A stretch of 64,000 nucleotides of DNA. It comes from Antrodiella citrinella. Taxonomy: Eukaryota; Basidiomycota; Agaricomycetes; Polyporales; Steccherinaceae. Location of the stretch: assembly GCA_004802725.1 (NCBI GenBank), contig SGPM01000021.1, positions 62,001 through 126,000 of the forward strand. Reading direction: 5' to 3'. Under the pieces are notes generated by a model. The model was not told where the DNA came from. It searched no databases and saw only the letters and a program-made list of their open reading frames with translations. Positions 47,144-58,675 of this stretch are shown here, one piece after another; positions within the stretch are counted from its first letter, which is position 1, and each line of letters begins with the position of its first letter. Both the position numbers and the translations under genes were made by a program.

Positions 47144-48982
47144 ATGAAGACCTGTCTGTCGGGTCATTCGAAGGGGAAGGGAGTCTCATTCTCCAGGTCC
47201 ACTGCAGAGCTCAAGTCCAAAAGAGAAAAGACTGTCCCTATCCATCCACTTGCGACACTTCCTCCTGAGATCCTTATCCCGATCTTTTCGTACTCTATCC
47301 CCAACCGTCGACGCCGTCGTTGGGGGCCTCTCAAAGGGTTGACTCATGTCTGTCGATACTGGCGCGAGGTTGCCCTCAGCGCGCCTTTTCTGTGGCGAGA
47401 TCTAAGACTTCCTGGGAGTTGGTCACTCCAAGCATTTCAGGAAGTTCTTGGACGTTCGGCCCAGATTCCCCTTCGTATTGCGATCGACTACCGTGCAGGA
47501 ACATTCACAACACAGCTACCCCAATCAAGCCTAGGTCGCGTCGATAGCCTCGACATTCGCTACAAGGGGACTAGCTTCATTTACGCACAACACTACGACA
47601 TGCCCACTCTCCGCGAGCTTTCGATCGAATTCGATGCTTGTAACAGTGAACCTGTACAGCCGGCGATCCCCCTTCTGTCCTCGCAATATCCGCTGACATG
47701 TCTGAAGACTGTGAGCGTATGCGGTGTTTCATTCTGGAGGATTTCCCCCTTTTTGAGGCCTACCCTAACGTCCTTATCCCTGCGACATTATTGGTCTACA
47801 CCAGAAGATGGACCCAACATAGCAGATCTCTTCAGCGCTCTTAGCGCTATGCCGCTCCTGGAAGACCTGGTCATCTCTCAACATTTTTATCCTGATGACA
47901 CCGACGGGGATCTCCCTGTTGTCCAGCTACAAACTCTCCAGAGATTTTGCTTGGAGACGAACACGGATGCATGCGCAGATATCCTCAGTCATCTCATTCT
48001 CCCATTGTCATCCCTCACTGTTGGAGGAGTCTGTGGCGTTTTTGAGGAATACGAGGTAGACAAAGATGAAGACGAAGAAGACAACTTCAGTTCATTCGCC
48101 GAACTGTCTAGAGCGGTACTTCCCATACTCGGAGGGAACGGTGTCACTGGAGTTCTCCCGACAGTGGATTCACTGAAGGTCGTAGTTGTGGACGATGATG
48201 ATGACACTGGCGATTCAGCGAAGATATCGGTCGAAGCATGGGAGGATACCACCAATGTCCTTGCATATAGCTATACCAATGCGACGCTGCCGCTCGGCGA
48301 TGCATTGGATGTGATATACGAATCAGCCCCCGACCATTTCATGGCCGGCATACGTACGCTGTATATCACAGCTGCAAAGCCACGGCCATGGCGACGAATG
48401 GACAAGAGTCACTCAAACCATTTGTCCTCCCTGTCGAACCTTGTGGCCCTGCACATCAGCAGGGCTCATGGGTTCATAAAGGATATTGTTGGACAGCACA
48501 TTCAAGCTAGCCTGGATTGCAAATTCGATCTGCCGAATGATATCACCGGCACCGTCCAACTTCCTCCCGTAGTGGTACCGTTGCCCAATCTTCGTGTCCT
48601 TTCGCTGGACGGCATCACAATTGGCGCGTACGATGTCGAAGACGAAGACAACAGCGATTATGAGGACGAGGATGATCGTTGCAGAGTTCCATATACCGAT
48701 CTGCTGCCTGCTATTCGGCTAATGCTAGCCATGCGTCAGGCCAAAGGCATCCAGCTTTCCTTATTGGAAATTCGCAATGCTCACATGTTCCAGTCAACCG
48801 ATGCAGAACAACTGCGCGATGTGGTTGGCAGGCTGGAGTGGGATGGGCGGGTGACGATGCAACCTCCAGTTACAGACTACTGGGAAGGGGCAATCTGTGA
48901 GGTATCGGCCTCGGAGCGCGTAGGACACTGGGTGGAGCGGCTACGAGAGGAGATGATAGTAACTCGGACTGATCATAGATGA
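47144..48982 (+). CDS. F-box-like protein, intact
   Basis: Intronless ORF of 612 residues from the ATG at 47144. The F-box lies at about 40-85 (LPPEILIPIFSYSIPN, LKGLTHVCRYWREVALSAPF), followed by irregular leucine-rich repeats (MPTLRELSIEFDACN, FLRPTLTSLSLRHYW, MPLLEDLVISQHFYPDDTDG) and the family-typical end (LLEIRNAHMFQSTDAEQLRD). Acidic low-complexity inserts (DKDEDEEDN, VVDDDDDTGD, DEDNSDYEDEDD) separate the repeats, which is less marked in the other copies. Likely an SCF substrate adaptor of unknown target. It sits between a frameshifted copy (45240-46763) and a deleted copy (49279-49731), so this looks like a tandem family array with one survivor. Confidence 0.85.
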   Translation: MKTCLSGHSKGKGVSFSRSTAELKSKREKTVPIHPLATLPPEILIPIFSYSIPNRRRRRWGPLKGLTHVCRYWREVALSAPFLWRDLRLPGSWSLQAFQEVLGRSAQIPLRIAIDYRAGTFTTQLPQSSLGRVDSLDIRYKGTSFIYAQHYDMPTLRELSIEFDACNSEPVQPAIPLLSSQYPLTCLKTVSVCGVSFWRISPFLRPTLTSLSLRHYWSTPEDGPNIADLFSALSAMPLLEDLVISQHFYPDDTDGDLPVVQLQTLQRFCLETNTDACADILSHLILPLSSLTVGGVCGVFEEYEVDKDEDEEDNFSSFAELSRAVLPILGGNGVTGVLPTVDSLKVVVVDDDDDTGDSAKISVEAWEDTTNVLAYSYTNATLPLGDALDVIYESAPDHFMAGIRTLYITAAKPRPWRRMDKSHSNHLSSLSNLVALHISRAHGFIKDIVGQHIQASLDCKFDLPNDITGTVQLPPVVVPLPNLRVLSLDGITIGAYDVEDEDNSDYEDEDDRCRVPYTDLLPAIRLMLAMRQAKGIQLSLLEIRNAHMFQSTDAEQLRDVVGRLEWDGRVTMQPPVTDYWEGAICEVSASERVGHWVERLREEMIVTRTDHR

Positions 48983-49278
48983 GTATCTTCTCAATGTCTA
49001 AGCTGTACTGCACTTTCTTCCAATGACATTCAATGCTTCTTCTTCTCGAAATGACTCCGAATCTCGTGTCACAAAAGCAGCACAGGAATTCGAACCGCGA
49101 GGGCAATACTGCGGCATGAATGCTTTTTGTCTACCCTGGCCTCAGCGCAATCTGAGGCTCTGTATCTTAAGTATCTTCTCTCTCAGGGTTACCTCCTCCT
49201 TTGGAACTTGCTTAGCGCTGTACCGATTTCAAAAAGGTGACAGAATTAGTTAGAGCCTGAAAGCTGTGACGGAGCCTC

Positions 49279-49731
49279 ATGGAGACTCGTTCAGCAATCT
49301 CCTCCGAGAAGCAGGCAGGAAACTTATCCTCATCCTGCGAATCCACTGTAAAGTTCAAGAGACCGTCCACCGCGAAGGAGGGAGACTGCGAAAGTACCAC
49401 AGAAACACTGGTCTTTACCCACCTGACGCTTGCAACACTTCGATTTCCTCCTGAACTCCTCATTTCAGTCTTCTCATACTCTATTCCGAGCCACAAACCT
49501 CGTCTTTGGAGGGACCTGAAGAGATTGACAGATGTCTGTCGATATTGGCGTCAGGTTGCTCTCAACGCACTGGAGATACGCAATGCTTACAATTTCGGAC
49601 CGGAGGACGCGGAGCAACTGCGCCATGTGGTTGACGAGCTGGAGTGGGATGAGGGGATGTGGTCTATACCTTTTGCTTTCAATCCCCCTTCGAGATATTA
49701 CCCGAACATGGGGCCTCCGTTGCTTCCTTGA
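49279..49731 (+). pseudogene. Internally deleted F-box copy (150 codons)
   Basis: The ORF starts at ATG 49279. It has a full F-box (FPPELLISVFSYSIPS, LKRLTDVCRYWRQVALNA) that passes directly, in frame, into the conserved C-terminal block (LEIRNAYNFGPEDAEQLRHV). About 400 residues of repeats found in relatives are missing between ALNA and LEIRN. The reading frame is preserved, so it could still make a small protein able to bind Skp1 but lacking a substrate-binding region. Classed as a pseudogene because relatives need the repeats, but a truncated functional protein is possible. Confidence 0.7.
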
Positions 49732-50211
49732 AACTCTTGTCGCACAAGCAACATATGACCAGCGAAAGCATTACCACGTTGAATATCAATGTTGAGTGCT
49801 CTGTCTATCATACCTCAGTGTATACTAGCCACAAGTGAATGTACCGAGTAGCTCTTCAGGAAAGCTCTTGATCAAAGGCTGCATAGGAAGCTGCAACGAC
49901 GCTCATATTCCATATATCAAAGAGTGCGAATGGACATGAAGTTGGGTGGGGCGGGGAGGATTACATACACACATAAACAGGTTGGATGAGTGTATGTGTG
50001 GGATATCTAGGTTAGAACTGGGGTGGTATAAATCCAAGGGGTGCGTCCCGAGGGGATGCGAGGGGAGTCTGCTTCTTTTCAACAACGTACACTCCGTTTC
50101 TGATAGACAAGGGATTCCCGTATGACGACAACGACGACGACTGAATAACTTGTTTGCGATAGCATGCGATCAAGGGGTGGCGATTACAGGCGATGACGAA
50201 GATGAGAGTGT
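49732..50211. other. Intergenic, no gene seen
   Basis: 3' flank of the deleted F-box copy and of the KAR9-like gene, which converge here. Only short ORFs. Confidence 0.5.
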
Positions 50212-52987
50212 TCAAATGCCGGATTGTCGGTTGATGATGTAGAGGTTGAGATCTTGCCAACCTGACCTCGCATAAGTATGAAAGCGAGTACAAGAAACGA
50301 CTGACAAAACTCACCTCCACCAACGCGGCACATGACCTTCTTCGTTGTATGCTTCCCTCCCGATCTCGCCAAAGTGGTCAACTTACACGTCACGATCTTC
50401 CTCGCGATCGGACTGGCAAAGGCATACTGTGCCCTGATCTCCTCGCCTTCCTTCGGGGTAGTCTTGAGCGGCGGGTCAACACGCTCAATGACCAAACTAT
50501 GCGCGAGGCTGTTGACAACCATAGCAACCTCGTTGTCAAGAGGGTCTTTAGTGCTGACCGGGACATAGAGATGTATCGGCATGCCCTCAAAGCCAGCTGT
50601 GGAACCACCAGTCCGAGACGCAGGTCGGGAAATCGGGGTACGAGGGGCAGACGAGTCTTTGAAACTCGACGGAGGAAGTCCTGACTTGAGGACAGACGGG
50701 CGTGGTGTTGGACCCGACCCTCTGAACGATATCGAGCTGTCTGGTCTGTAATGCGACATCGTTGAACTCGGCCTTGATGCGCCCTGGATCTGGAAGCTGG
50801 GTAAGGGGATCATGGAGCGGCTGGGTGGCCGTGGTGGATGGCCACTTGGTGTCTGCGAACGATCAAGGGACGTCGTCCGTTCCCCAAAGGTACTTGTCGA
50901 AAGGTCCGCTTCCCAGCTTTGGTCTGAAGGGGATGCGGACATTGACCTCCAATGACTACCTGTGACAGGCGCGGGTATATGACTTGGTGTCTTCGGTCGA
51001 GTTCGAGGAGACATAGCCGTTGATAAACTTGGTGTCTGAGCCCGGGATGGCGGTCTGAACATAGGGAATATAGGATTGGAAGAAGAGTGGGCAGTGGAAT
51101 TAGAAGAAGTGACGGGGGACCATGGTCTCGATGAAGCCATGGAACTCCGGGAAAGACTTCGTTTATACGGCGAAGAACCATCTTCAGACAGGCGTGGCGC
51201 AGAGATGGACGATCGTCTGCTCTTCAGAGTCTGAGCACGCTCATCGTCCTCAATCCTAGTTGAGCTATTCCACGCCGGTCGCTTGACAGTTCCGGCGCTG
51301 CTCATAGGCTCTACCGGCTTCCTTTGAGGAGATGAGTCGGGGGTGAGACTTTGACTGTACTTATGGGTCGGACGATCGGGAGTCGTTGGCGTTTGTGGTG
51401 ACCCGGCAAGCATGTTGAACAGCGAAGCGCGATGACGAAGGGTAGGGACTGGTTCTGTGGAGGGAGTCTTTGAGGCCGCTTTCCGCAGCGGCACAGGTGT
51501 TACCGTAGGAGACTTCGTCGCGTTCTGAAACCTCCGAGCGAGTTTGCGAAAGGGTGATATTGATCTTGACAGTGCGCCTGCAGCTCCAGATTGTTTAGAC
51601 TTCTTGGACTTAGACCGTGGATCGGTGGCCGGCGTCGCCAGATAGCCGTTCTGCGACTGAGACATCGACACGCTGCCTGACGCACTTGATTCAATCTCGC
51701 TGGGCGAGTGTTCCGAAGCGAGGAAGGCATTCCGAATCTTCTCCATATCAGTCTCCGTTCTGGTGATCCTGTCTTGGAGGTTACGCCATCGCTGTGTAGA
51801 CTCCGCGTGCCGTCTGAGGCATTCACCATTCTTGGTGACACGGTCCTGGACCCCTTTGTCAATAATTGAGAGGACCTTCGCGGTGGCAGGCATGTAGTGC
51901 CTGATATAACATTCAGCTCGCGGTAAGGATATAAGTGAGACTACACGTACTTCTTCTTCGCCTCAAACTGATCAAAGAGCGATGTGAAGACTTCGTACGT
52001 GAGAGGTGTCTTCTCAGATCTTGTAGAGCCTCGCGACGAAGCTGCTGAGGTTCCATCCTCCACACCGTACTTCTGGATCTGGTAGATAAAGTCCTAAACG
52101 CGAAATGTTTGAACAGGGCATGAAAGCTGATGGTATACCTTCGCACCTGACATCGATTGACAGCCTTCTCCAAGCTTGCCATCATCCCGTCTGCCTGCTC
52201 AGTAACCGTCCGGAACACGGTCAGCCATTTGTCCTCTTTCAACTCTTCTCTCAAGATTTGGCTCTCCTTCTGCACGGTCTCCCATTCTGATAGCAACGCA
52301 AAATGCTTCCGCAGTACGACTCCACTCTCCGAATTATCGCGTTCCGATGATGGTGTGGGTGTCTTGAGTGAGTCGAGGAGAGGTTCAAGGGTTTCATTGA
52401 CGGCTTTGATGCCTTGCGAGACGATCTCCAGACGTTCATCGAGTGTGGCGAGAGATTGGTCGATCCCTCGAGGTGCAGTAACGGTATCGGTCGGCTGGAC
52501 ATTATGACGAAGCTCCTGGATTTCTAGAAGGGTATAAGAGAAGGGATCGTACTCAATAGATTTGCCTCGTACCGAATATACGCGTCTGAATATCGGATAT
52601 GGCGTAGGAGAGCTCCGTCATACGCGTCGAAGTTGCAAGCATATGGATATCGCTGTATCTCAAGTCAGTATACTAGACAATGTACATGAAGGATACAGAC
52701 GTACTCGGTGCTCTTGTGCGTGCCCTTCAACTTGGCCGTCTGAAACCCCTTGGCCGTGATGGTGGCATTTTCTGGGGCGAGGTCGTCAACGACCCCCCGA
52801 TGATCTCATACAACCGCACATGCTCACCTTCGTCCGCGCCATTCAGTGAGAGACTAGACGAAGAGGCTGAGCCACTGGATATCGATGGTGCAGGAGACCG
52901 AAGCGCGTCGTGTGTGTTGGTGTTGTTGAGAGAAGAGGAAGATACATGCAAGCTGGATAAGGATGAAGAGAGGGAAAGGGAGACCAT
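50212..52987 (-). CDS. KAR9-like cortical/microtubule protein with C-terminal GAR (GAS2) domain
   Basis: Seven exons: 52987-52828, 52771-52705, 52652-52573, 52523-52147, 52093-51951, 51900-50315, 50261-50212, in frame to 820 residues. The N-terminal 350 residues are helical and resemble the KAR9 family (TAKGFQTAKLKGTHKSTE, RMTELSYAISDIQTRIF, EWETVQKESQILREELKEDK, SIIDKGVQDRVTKNGECL). A Ser/Pro/Arg-rich disordered region follows. The end is a GAR-type domain (NEVAMVVNSLAHSLVIERVD, KKVMCRVGGGWQDLNLYI), a microtubule-binding fold known from GAS2 and spectraplakins. Yeast Kar9 links microtubule plus ends to actin cables through Bim1. Basic Ser-x-Ile-Pro-like sites in the linker could bind EB1 proteins, but I did not verify a clean one. 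Confidence 0.8.
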
Positions 52988-53422
52988 AACAAGCAAACGA
53001 GACAGGAATCACTGCGAACGATCACGACAGCAAGGAAATGCGTCGAGTGGGATATGTTGATGGGTATGTCGGGAAGGGTCGTCGTCGTATAGTACACGTT
53101 GGTTGAGACGCACGGAGGTGGAGGATCCGCCGAGCCAAAGGCCGCTGCTGAAATCGGATGGGGTATACGCAACAAGTTCCAGGCAAGACAAGACGGATCC
53201 TCCGTCGGATGGCGACCGAGAGAGGTCTGAGGACGACGGACAAGAGAGCAAACACAACGGTAGAGAACAAGAGATTCAAGTTCAGATACATTTCACGCCT
53301 AAACGAAACGAACGCCTCGGCTCGCCCGTGGGAGATGTTGATCCAAGAAATTATTACGCAGTGATAAAGTCTCCCGTACAGTACAACAAGGTAAACACAA
53401 AAACGCAAGTATGTTACTTCAA
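52988..53422. other. Promoter side of the KAR9-like gene and 3' flank of CLR2
   Basis: 435 bp with both neighbours on the minus strand. Overlapping short ORFs on both strands show no family feature. Confidence 0.55.
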
Positions 53423-56038
53423 TCATACCTCCACAGACACTCTCGACGTCGACCCGCTCGCAAGACTCGGGTCAAACGCATCGGACATCGTCACGTCGGG
53501 CACTGACACCGAGTTCGACCCTGACGGCATCGACTGCTCGCCGCCCCCAAGCCTCGCCTTCTGGACAGAAGCCCATTGAGCAGCAAAGGCCGCCCGCGCC
53601 CCTTCCGTCGACTCCATCAGCATCTCATGTCTATCCTTCTTCCAGTGCTGGGGATCCATGGACTGGTACACACCCGCCACAGAGCCCTGCAGGGCCCACA
53701 GGTAGCTGGCGTTCATTAGATCGTCTTGCATAGCTGTCTGCATCGTCTTCTCAAGCAACGGGTGCCTCAGAATATCGGGGTAGTATCGACCGCTGATCAA
53801 CGACAGCGACAAGACAACTTCGTGTCCCAGAGGCAGGATCGGATTGAACTTGAAACCCGTTGGCGCGGTAGGCAAATCGTAATAATGCCGATGAGTCGAG
53901 GATGACGGGGTGCCGGGACCTGCCTGAGCTGACGACGACGCTCCCTTCACAGGTGTACCGGGCTGAGACGCGCTAGGTGCCGGCAGCGCAGCGTCGATCG
54001 CACGTCCCTTCCCCTTGTCCTGCACGACATCCTGCACGACATTCTCGCTCTCAGCGGGAGGTTCCCAATCGACGTCTGCGAGCTCGTAGATCATGCCACT
54101 CGCACGACATTCCTTGATCATCCCTTCGGGAGTTTGAACGTCCGCCACGAATAGCCCCTCGATCCTCATGAACATCCCTCTGTCACCAGCACCAAACGAC
54201 TCCTCAGGAGCGTCATTCATATCCTGCGCTGCGATTGCAGCCGCGGTATCAGCACCCAAACCGGAGGGTGGATTGACAGCGGGAGCACCAGATGGAGCGA
54301 ACTGGTTCCTTGCGAGCTTCAGACGAACAAGCTCGTCTTGCCAGAGACGTTCAGCGCCCCACCACAACCCCTGATACCGCGACTGCGTAATGGTCTTCGT
54401 CGAGGCCCGCGACTGGGGCATCTGATCCGCAATTTCTGTCCCAAGAAAGACGTTGGCGGCCTCTCTCAGCTCGTCCGCTGTTTTGCCATATGCTCCAGAG
54501 ACGTACGACTTGGCGTTGTTGGTCATTGCGGCCTCTATGGCAGTATGCAACGACTCGTGGTGGGCCCCCGAGGTAGATGCTTGCGGGACGTCGTTAGGTG
54601 GTAGGGACGGGATCGTGAAGGTGTAGTCAAACTGATCCGTTGGTGTCCAGTAACATGTAATATTCTTGGCTGTCTCGACTGCGAGCGTGTAGGGAATCAC
54701 AGCACGGTTGACGCGTTCTTCCAACCCGATCCTGTCGGCACTTTCGTACGGATCGAAGACAAAGTCTGATCTCAACTGCGTATTCATCTCCTCAATGTCG
54801 GCAGTCTGCAGGGTGTGCTTCAAGATCTGAAAGCACCTCTGGACTAGGTCGGATTCTAGAGAATAAGCGAGGTAGGGTAAAGCACCAAGGTCCGTGATTT
54901 GGGTGTAGGATGTCGTGGCGAGGAGCTTCACGTTGTACACAAAGCGTTGTCGTACCGTCCAGGAGATTTCCGCTTTAGCCACGCGCTCCCGAATTCGTCG
55001 CGATGTGCGTGCCCCCTCCTCATTTGTCTCCTTCCCCTCTTCTGTAACATCCATGTCCTGAGATGCTGACGCAGAAGCGTCCGAACGAGGGCTCGTTTCG
55101 ATCTTCAATGACACGTCGTCGACTACGCCCGGCCAGAACTCAATGCTGAGCCCTGTCTCCTCCACCTGAATCGGCACATTCAGTCGGCACCAGATTACTT
55201 CACCGGCTCTGTATAGTCTTGGAGGCTGGATATCGCTCTGAATGAGCGAATCTCGGATATCTTTGTCCCGCTCAGGGACCACAGCTGTTTGGGGGCCTGG
55301 AGGCCTTTTGACCGCAGGTTTCAACGCCTTGCGCACCGCATTGTACGGCTTGCTGACCGTCTTGGTCCTCACTTCGCGTTTCGGTCTTGTTATCTTGATG
55401 CGTGAGGGTTGACTAAGGGATGGAGAGCCCTGGTGCGTTCGTAGACCCAAGCTTTGCGAAATGGACAGCTGCGGCTTCTTCGTGGAGTATTTGCATATGC
55501 AATTTGAGTGGTCGAGCGTGTCGTCGGAGAAGAGCCAGATGGCATGGGGTGCGAACTCGTTGCTGGACCGAAATTTCAAGACATTGGTAGAACCTGGGCG
55601 ACGCGCGTTAAAGCAGTGAATCGCGAATCGTAAGTGTACACATTACCATATAGGTAGGGGTCGTTACGGGGTCTCTTCTCCGGTCCTTTGAGATGGATGA
55701 ACATCCCATACCCCTTCGGCCAGTCTTTCAGGACATACGTGTGACCTTCACACCATATTGCATCAGCTGTGCTAACCGCACGAAAAGTGGAGTATTGGCG
55801 TACCTTCTGCCAAGCCCATAGCCTTTGCTATTGCCATCCCGCAATTACGCCTCCATATAGGAGAAGGTGCACCGTCGATTGTCTGAGTGGACATATAGTT
55901 GACGGCGCCATCCTTGTCCACGACTTTCTTCGTGTTACTGGGCCATTGGGACTTATCTCCATCTGATCGGGGGAATTCCAAGAAGTGAGTGTCCTCAGAG
56001 AACGTCAAAGCGGATTTTGCGATTTGTCGAACGGCCAT
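53423..56038 (-). CDS. CLR2: Transcription-silencing protein CLR2
   Basis: Three exons: 56038-55804, 55745-55647, 55593-53423, in frame to 834 residues. The N-terminus fits the Clr2 transcriptional-silencing domain (FLEFPRSDGDKSQWPSNTKK, TYVLKDWPKGYGMFIHLKGP, NEFAPHAIWLFSDDT). The Clr2 core follows after a basic stretch (PRLYRAGEVIWCRLNVPIQ, LSIEFWPGVVDDVSLKIE, RQRFVYNVKLLATTSYTQIT, YQGLWWGAERLWQDELVRLK). In S. pombe, Clr2 is part of SHREC, the histone deacetylase/remodeller complex that silences heterochromatin. A Pro/Ser-rich insert near residues 630-680 carries a short basic motif (DKGKGRAID). The start at 56038 is the first ATG and gives a complete N-terminal domain. Confidence 0.88.
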
Positions 56039-57031
56039 GTTTGCCCAGCGCAGTGGCGAGTGGTCTTGAACGTCGAAGCTCGGAGGTGAGAGAGTCTGCA
56101 GTCAAAAGTATTTGAGTAAGCGGTCGGGTCGGTCGGCGCATATTGCGGTAAGCGCCTGTCACTCCTAATCGCTCTCAGTACATTTCACACCTCCAAAAAT
56201 TTCCAGAGCATCCGTAGATGATCAGCTACTATGCATGACAGTCTTAGGCTCTGTAGTTTTACCGTTTTAACCCGGTTCCAACGCGTCCAACAACTACAGC
56301 AGGTCAAAGCAAGGTTTATGTGGACATTGCGCAGCGTTCCGCAATCACCGGCAGTTTCCGATCCTGAAAGAAAGCGCGTCGTAAGTATTTTTCTCTTCTT
56401 TTCCTCGTCGCGTTCACCGCGTCGTTATAATGAACATCCTTACTTTCCCCATATTCTGTCTTTCATTCGTGTCATGTTTTGTCAAATTTTCTTTCTGTAA
56501 CTCCCACTTCCAACGCCGTGATATATCTACGTCCCAGCACGCATACACTACTGCAGGGAGGTTAAACTACGCGGCAATATCTACTTCCCGTCACGCAGAT
56601 CGTCTACCTTCAATAACCCTCCCGGGATGACGTTTTGAAGTGACGGGACATTCTTCCAGTTTCTTGTTTGGTTCGCGCCTAGTTGAGTCAGAGCTCTCGA
56701 ATGTGTATCTTGTGGGTTGTGGCAGCAATACGCATGTCTTTTATATACGAATCATTACCCCCCCCAACGAACAGGACGTGTCTTGAAATCATCTATGGAT
56801 GGGCCGGACCCATGGCTGGAATGACTTTTTCATCAAGTCAGCAAACAATGGTCATCGCACGGCACGCCACCCACAATCTGTACCATGAAAACATTGTTGA
56901 CGTGCTGAATAGTCCCACCATCGATGCGCGAAAAAGTCGAGATGCATACGGTACAAGCAAGTCGAAGAACGAAGATTACATAGTACACTGTCTTTCAATA
57001 TATACCGATACCAGACCGATACTCACTCGCA
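56039..57031. other. Intergenic, no gene seen
   Basis: About 1 kb between CLR2 and an F-box gene. It should hold the CLR2 promoter. A (GGTC)n-like stretch lies near 56121-56135. No ORF with family features was found on either strand. Confidence 0.5.
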
Positions 57032-58675
57032 TCACCACTGGCAGTACTCTGCGAAATCGGAGTACGACGTGGACATGGAGACTTTACGGTCCCACTCAAG
57101 CTCATCGACCAACGTACAGAGGCAAGCTGCGTCCCCGGCTGTCAAGTCACGCGCGTTGCGTATCTTGAGTAAAGCGAGCGGTGACCCTTCTCTCTTGCGT
57201 AGGTCCAACATACAATATATATCGGCGAATACGCCGGTCTGGCCGAAGCGTGTAGATCGTGTTCCGAATGCGATGTCGGTCAGCGATAGCGTACGAAGCT
57301 TCGGGAAGAGAGCAGTGGTAGGATGGTAGAGATGGTAGGCAGGAGGTTGGATGATCCCACGACATCTCTTGAGGTGAAGCGTCTCCAAACCAGCCAACTC
57401 CGAGAGACTCAATAGCCAGTCTGAGCAGCTATCGTCGTCACGAACTTCGTTGGAAATGGTCAAAGAGCGTAGTGCGGTGAGAAGTTGTCGAGGGGCAGCT
57501 GAGAGCATGCGATCCAACGCGTTCCCGGCATCCAGACTGTAGACGTAGCGAAACGCAAAGACCTTCGTTTCGTCTGCCCACGCTTCGAACAGTACGTCCC
57601 AAGTGTGGTCCACCGTGACCGCTAATGTGTTGGGCGATTGCATGATCCCGATGACACCATGATCACCTGTTACTTTGTGCAGCACAGTCTCACAGTATTG
57701 TCGCAGTAGCAGCATGCTTTCCGGTGGATTTTCTATAACCTGATGTGGGTGATGATTTATCATGTGTCTGTTTATGCCTCGTACCGATCCAGAGCGGAAA
57801 GCGGCGATCGGGACAGTCAGATGGTTAAAGATGTCTTTGCATCCATTGGTCAGATTCTCCAGATAAAAGTGACGGAGAGACGGAAGCGCGACTTGAGGAA
57901 GGTCGGAGATGGCAGCAGCAGTGAAAAGTGCGATTTCTAGGCTCTCAAGTAATGGCATGGTCTGAAGAGCGTAGAGTAGATCAGCTATCGGCAGCTCCAA
58001 TTGTGGCCTGGTACAGTCTTGAAGTACCCGTAATATTGTCAGTGTTGGTCGGAAAAGCTGGGAGACTGCGGGATATGAGAACCCTGTTGAGACAAGGGTT
58101 TGAAGACGCGTTAAATCGTACTCTGAACACAGAGAAATATTTTGCTCGGTGTCTGTGTTATACAAGCCTATAACCCGCACATTTGGAACAAGGAGATCCC
58201 AGCGTTGTGGTATGCGAGCGGCTCCAAACTCCCAATCGATGCTCAGACCTTCGATGCGATCTATATAGCTCTTGGGCACCACAATCGTACTGGGATTTTG
58301 AGCGCTGTTCGAGAAGAGTAAGGCCAGACGAAGGGGAACTTGGGACGAACGCCGGAGGAGCTCTTCGTACGCGTTCGGCGACCAATGATGTGGCATCTGC
58401 AGGTCTCGCCACAGAATGGGTGCATCCAGAGCCCTTTCTCGCCAGTATCGACAGACATGCGTCAGTCGCTTCAAGTCCCTCCAGCGGCGAGGTGCGTCGA
58501 CACAACACAAGAAGATCATGAGCAGGAGCTCGGGAACAAGTGTCGCGAGCGGCGATGGAGGTGTGATAGGTCGCGTCGGCCGCCTTGACCTTCGAGTTGG
58601 TGATTGCGAGAATTGCGACAAGGCTGAGCTTGTCGTCGGGGCACACCGCCTAATATGAGACTGTGCTTTCTTCAT
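57032..58675 (-). CDS. F-box-like protein, intact
   Basis: Intronless ORF of 547 residues. After a Ser/Pro/Arg-rich start (RSRRPTRPITPP) the F-box lies at about 43-90 (LVPELLLMIFLCCVDAPRRW, LKRLTHVCRYWRERALDAP, ILWRDLQMPHHW). Irregular leucine-rich repeats follow (FRPTLTILRVLQDCTR, MPLLESLEIALFTAAAISDL, SLRHFYLENLTNGCKDIFN, LAGLETLHLKRCRGI) and the family end block is kept (LALLKIRNARDLTAGDAA). Probable SCF ubiquitin-ligase adaptor. It is the only copy in the right-hand group that lies on the minus strand, away from the tandem array at 45-50 kb. Confidence 0.85.
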   Translation of the reverse strand: MKKAQSHIRRCAPTTSSALSQFSQSPTRRSRRPTRPITPPSPLATLVPELLLMIFLCCVDAPRRWRDLKRLTHVCRYWRERALDAPILWRDLQMPHHWSPNAYEELLRRSSQVPLRLALLFSNSAQNPSTIVVPKSYIDRIEGLSIDWEFGAARIPQRWDLLVPNVRVIGLYNTDTEQNISLCSEYDLTRLQTLVSTGFSYPAVSQLFRPTLTILRVLQDCTRPQLELPIADLLYALQTMPLLESLEIALFTAAAISDLPQVALPSLRHFYLENLTNGCKDIFNHLTVPIAAFRSGSVRGINRHMINHHPHQVIENPPESMLLLRQYCETVLHKVTGDHGVIGIMQSPNTLAVTVDHTWDVLFEAWADETKVFAFRYVYSLDAGNALDRMLSAAPRQLLTALRSLTISNEVRDDDSCSDWLLSLSELAGLETLHLKRCRGIIQPPAYHLYHPTTALFPKLRTLSLTDIAFGTRSTRFGQTGVFADIYCMLDLRKREGSPLALLKIRNARDLTAGDAACLCTLVDELEWDRKVSMSTSYSDFAEYCQW

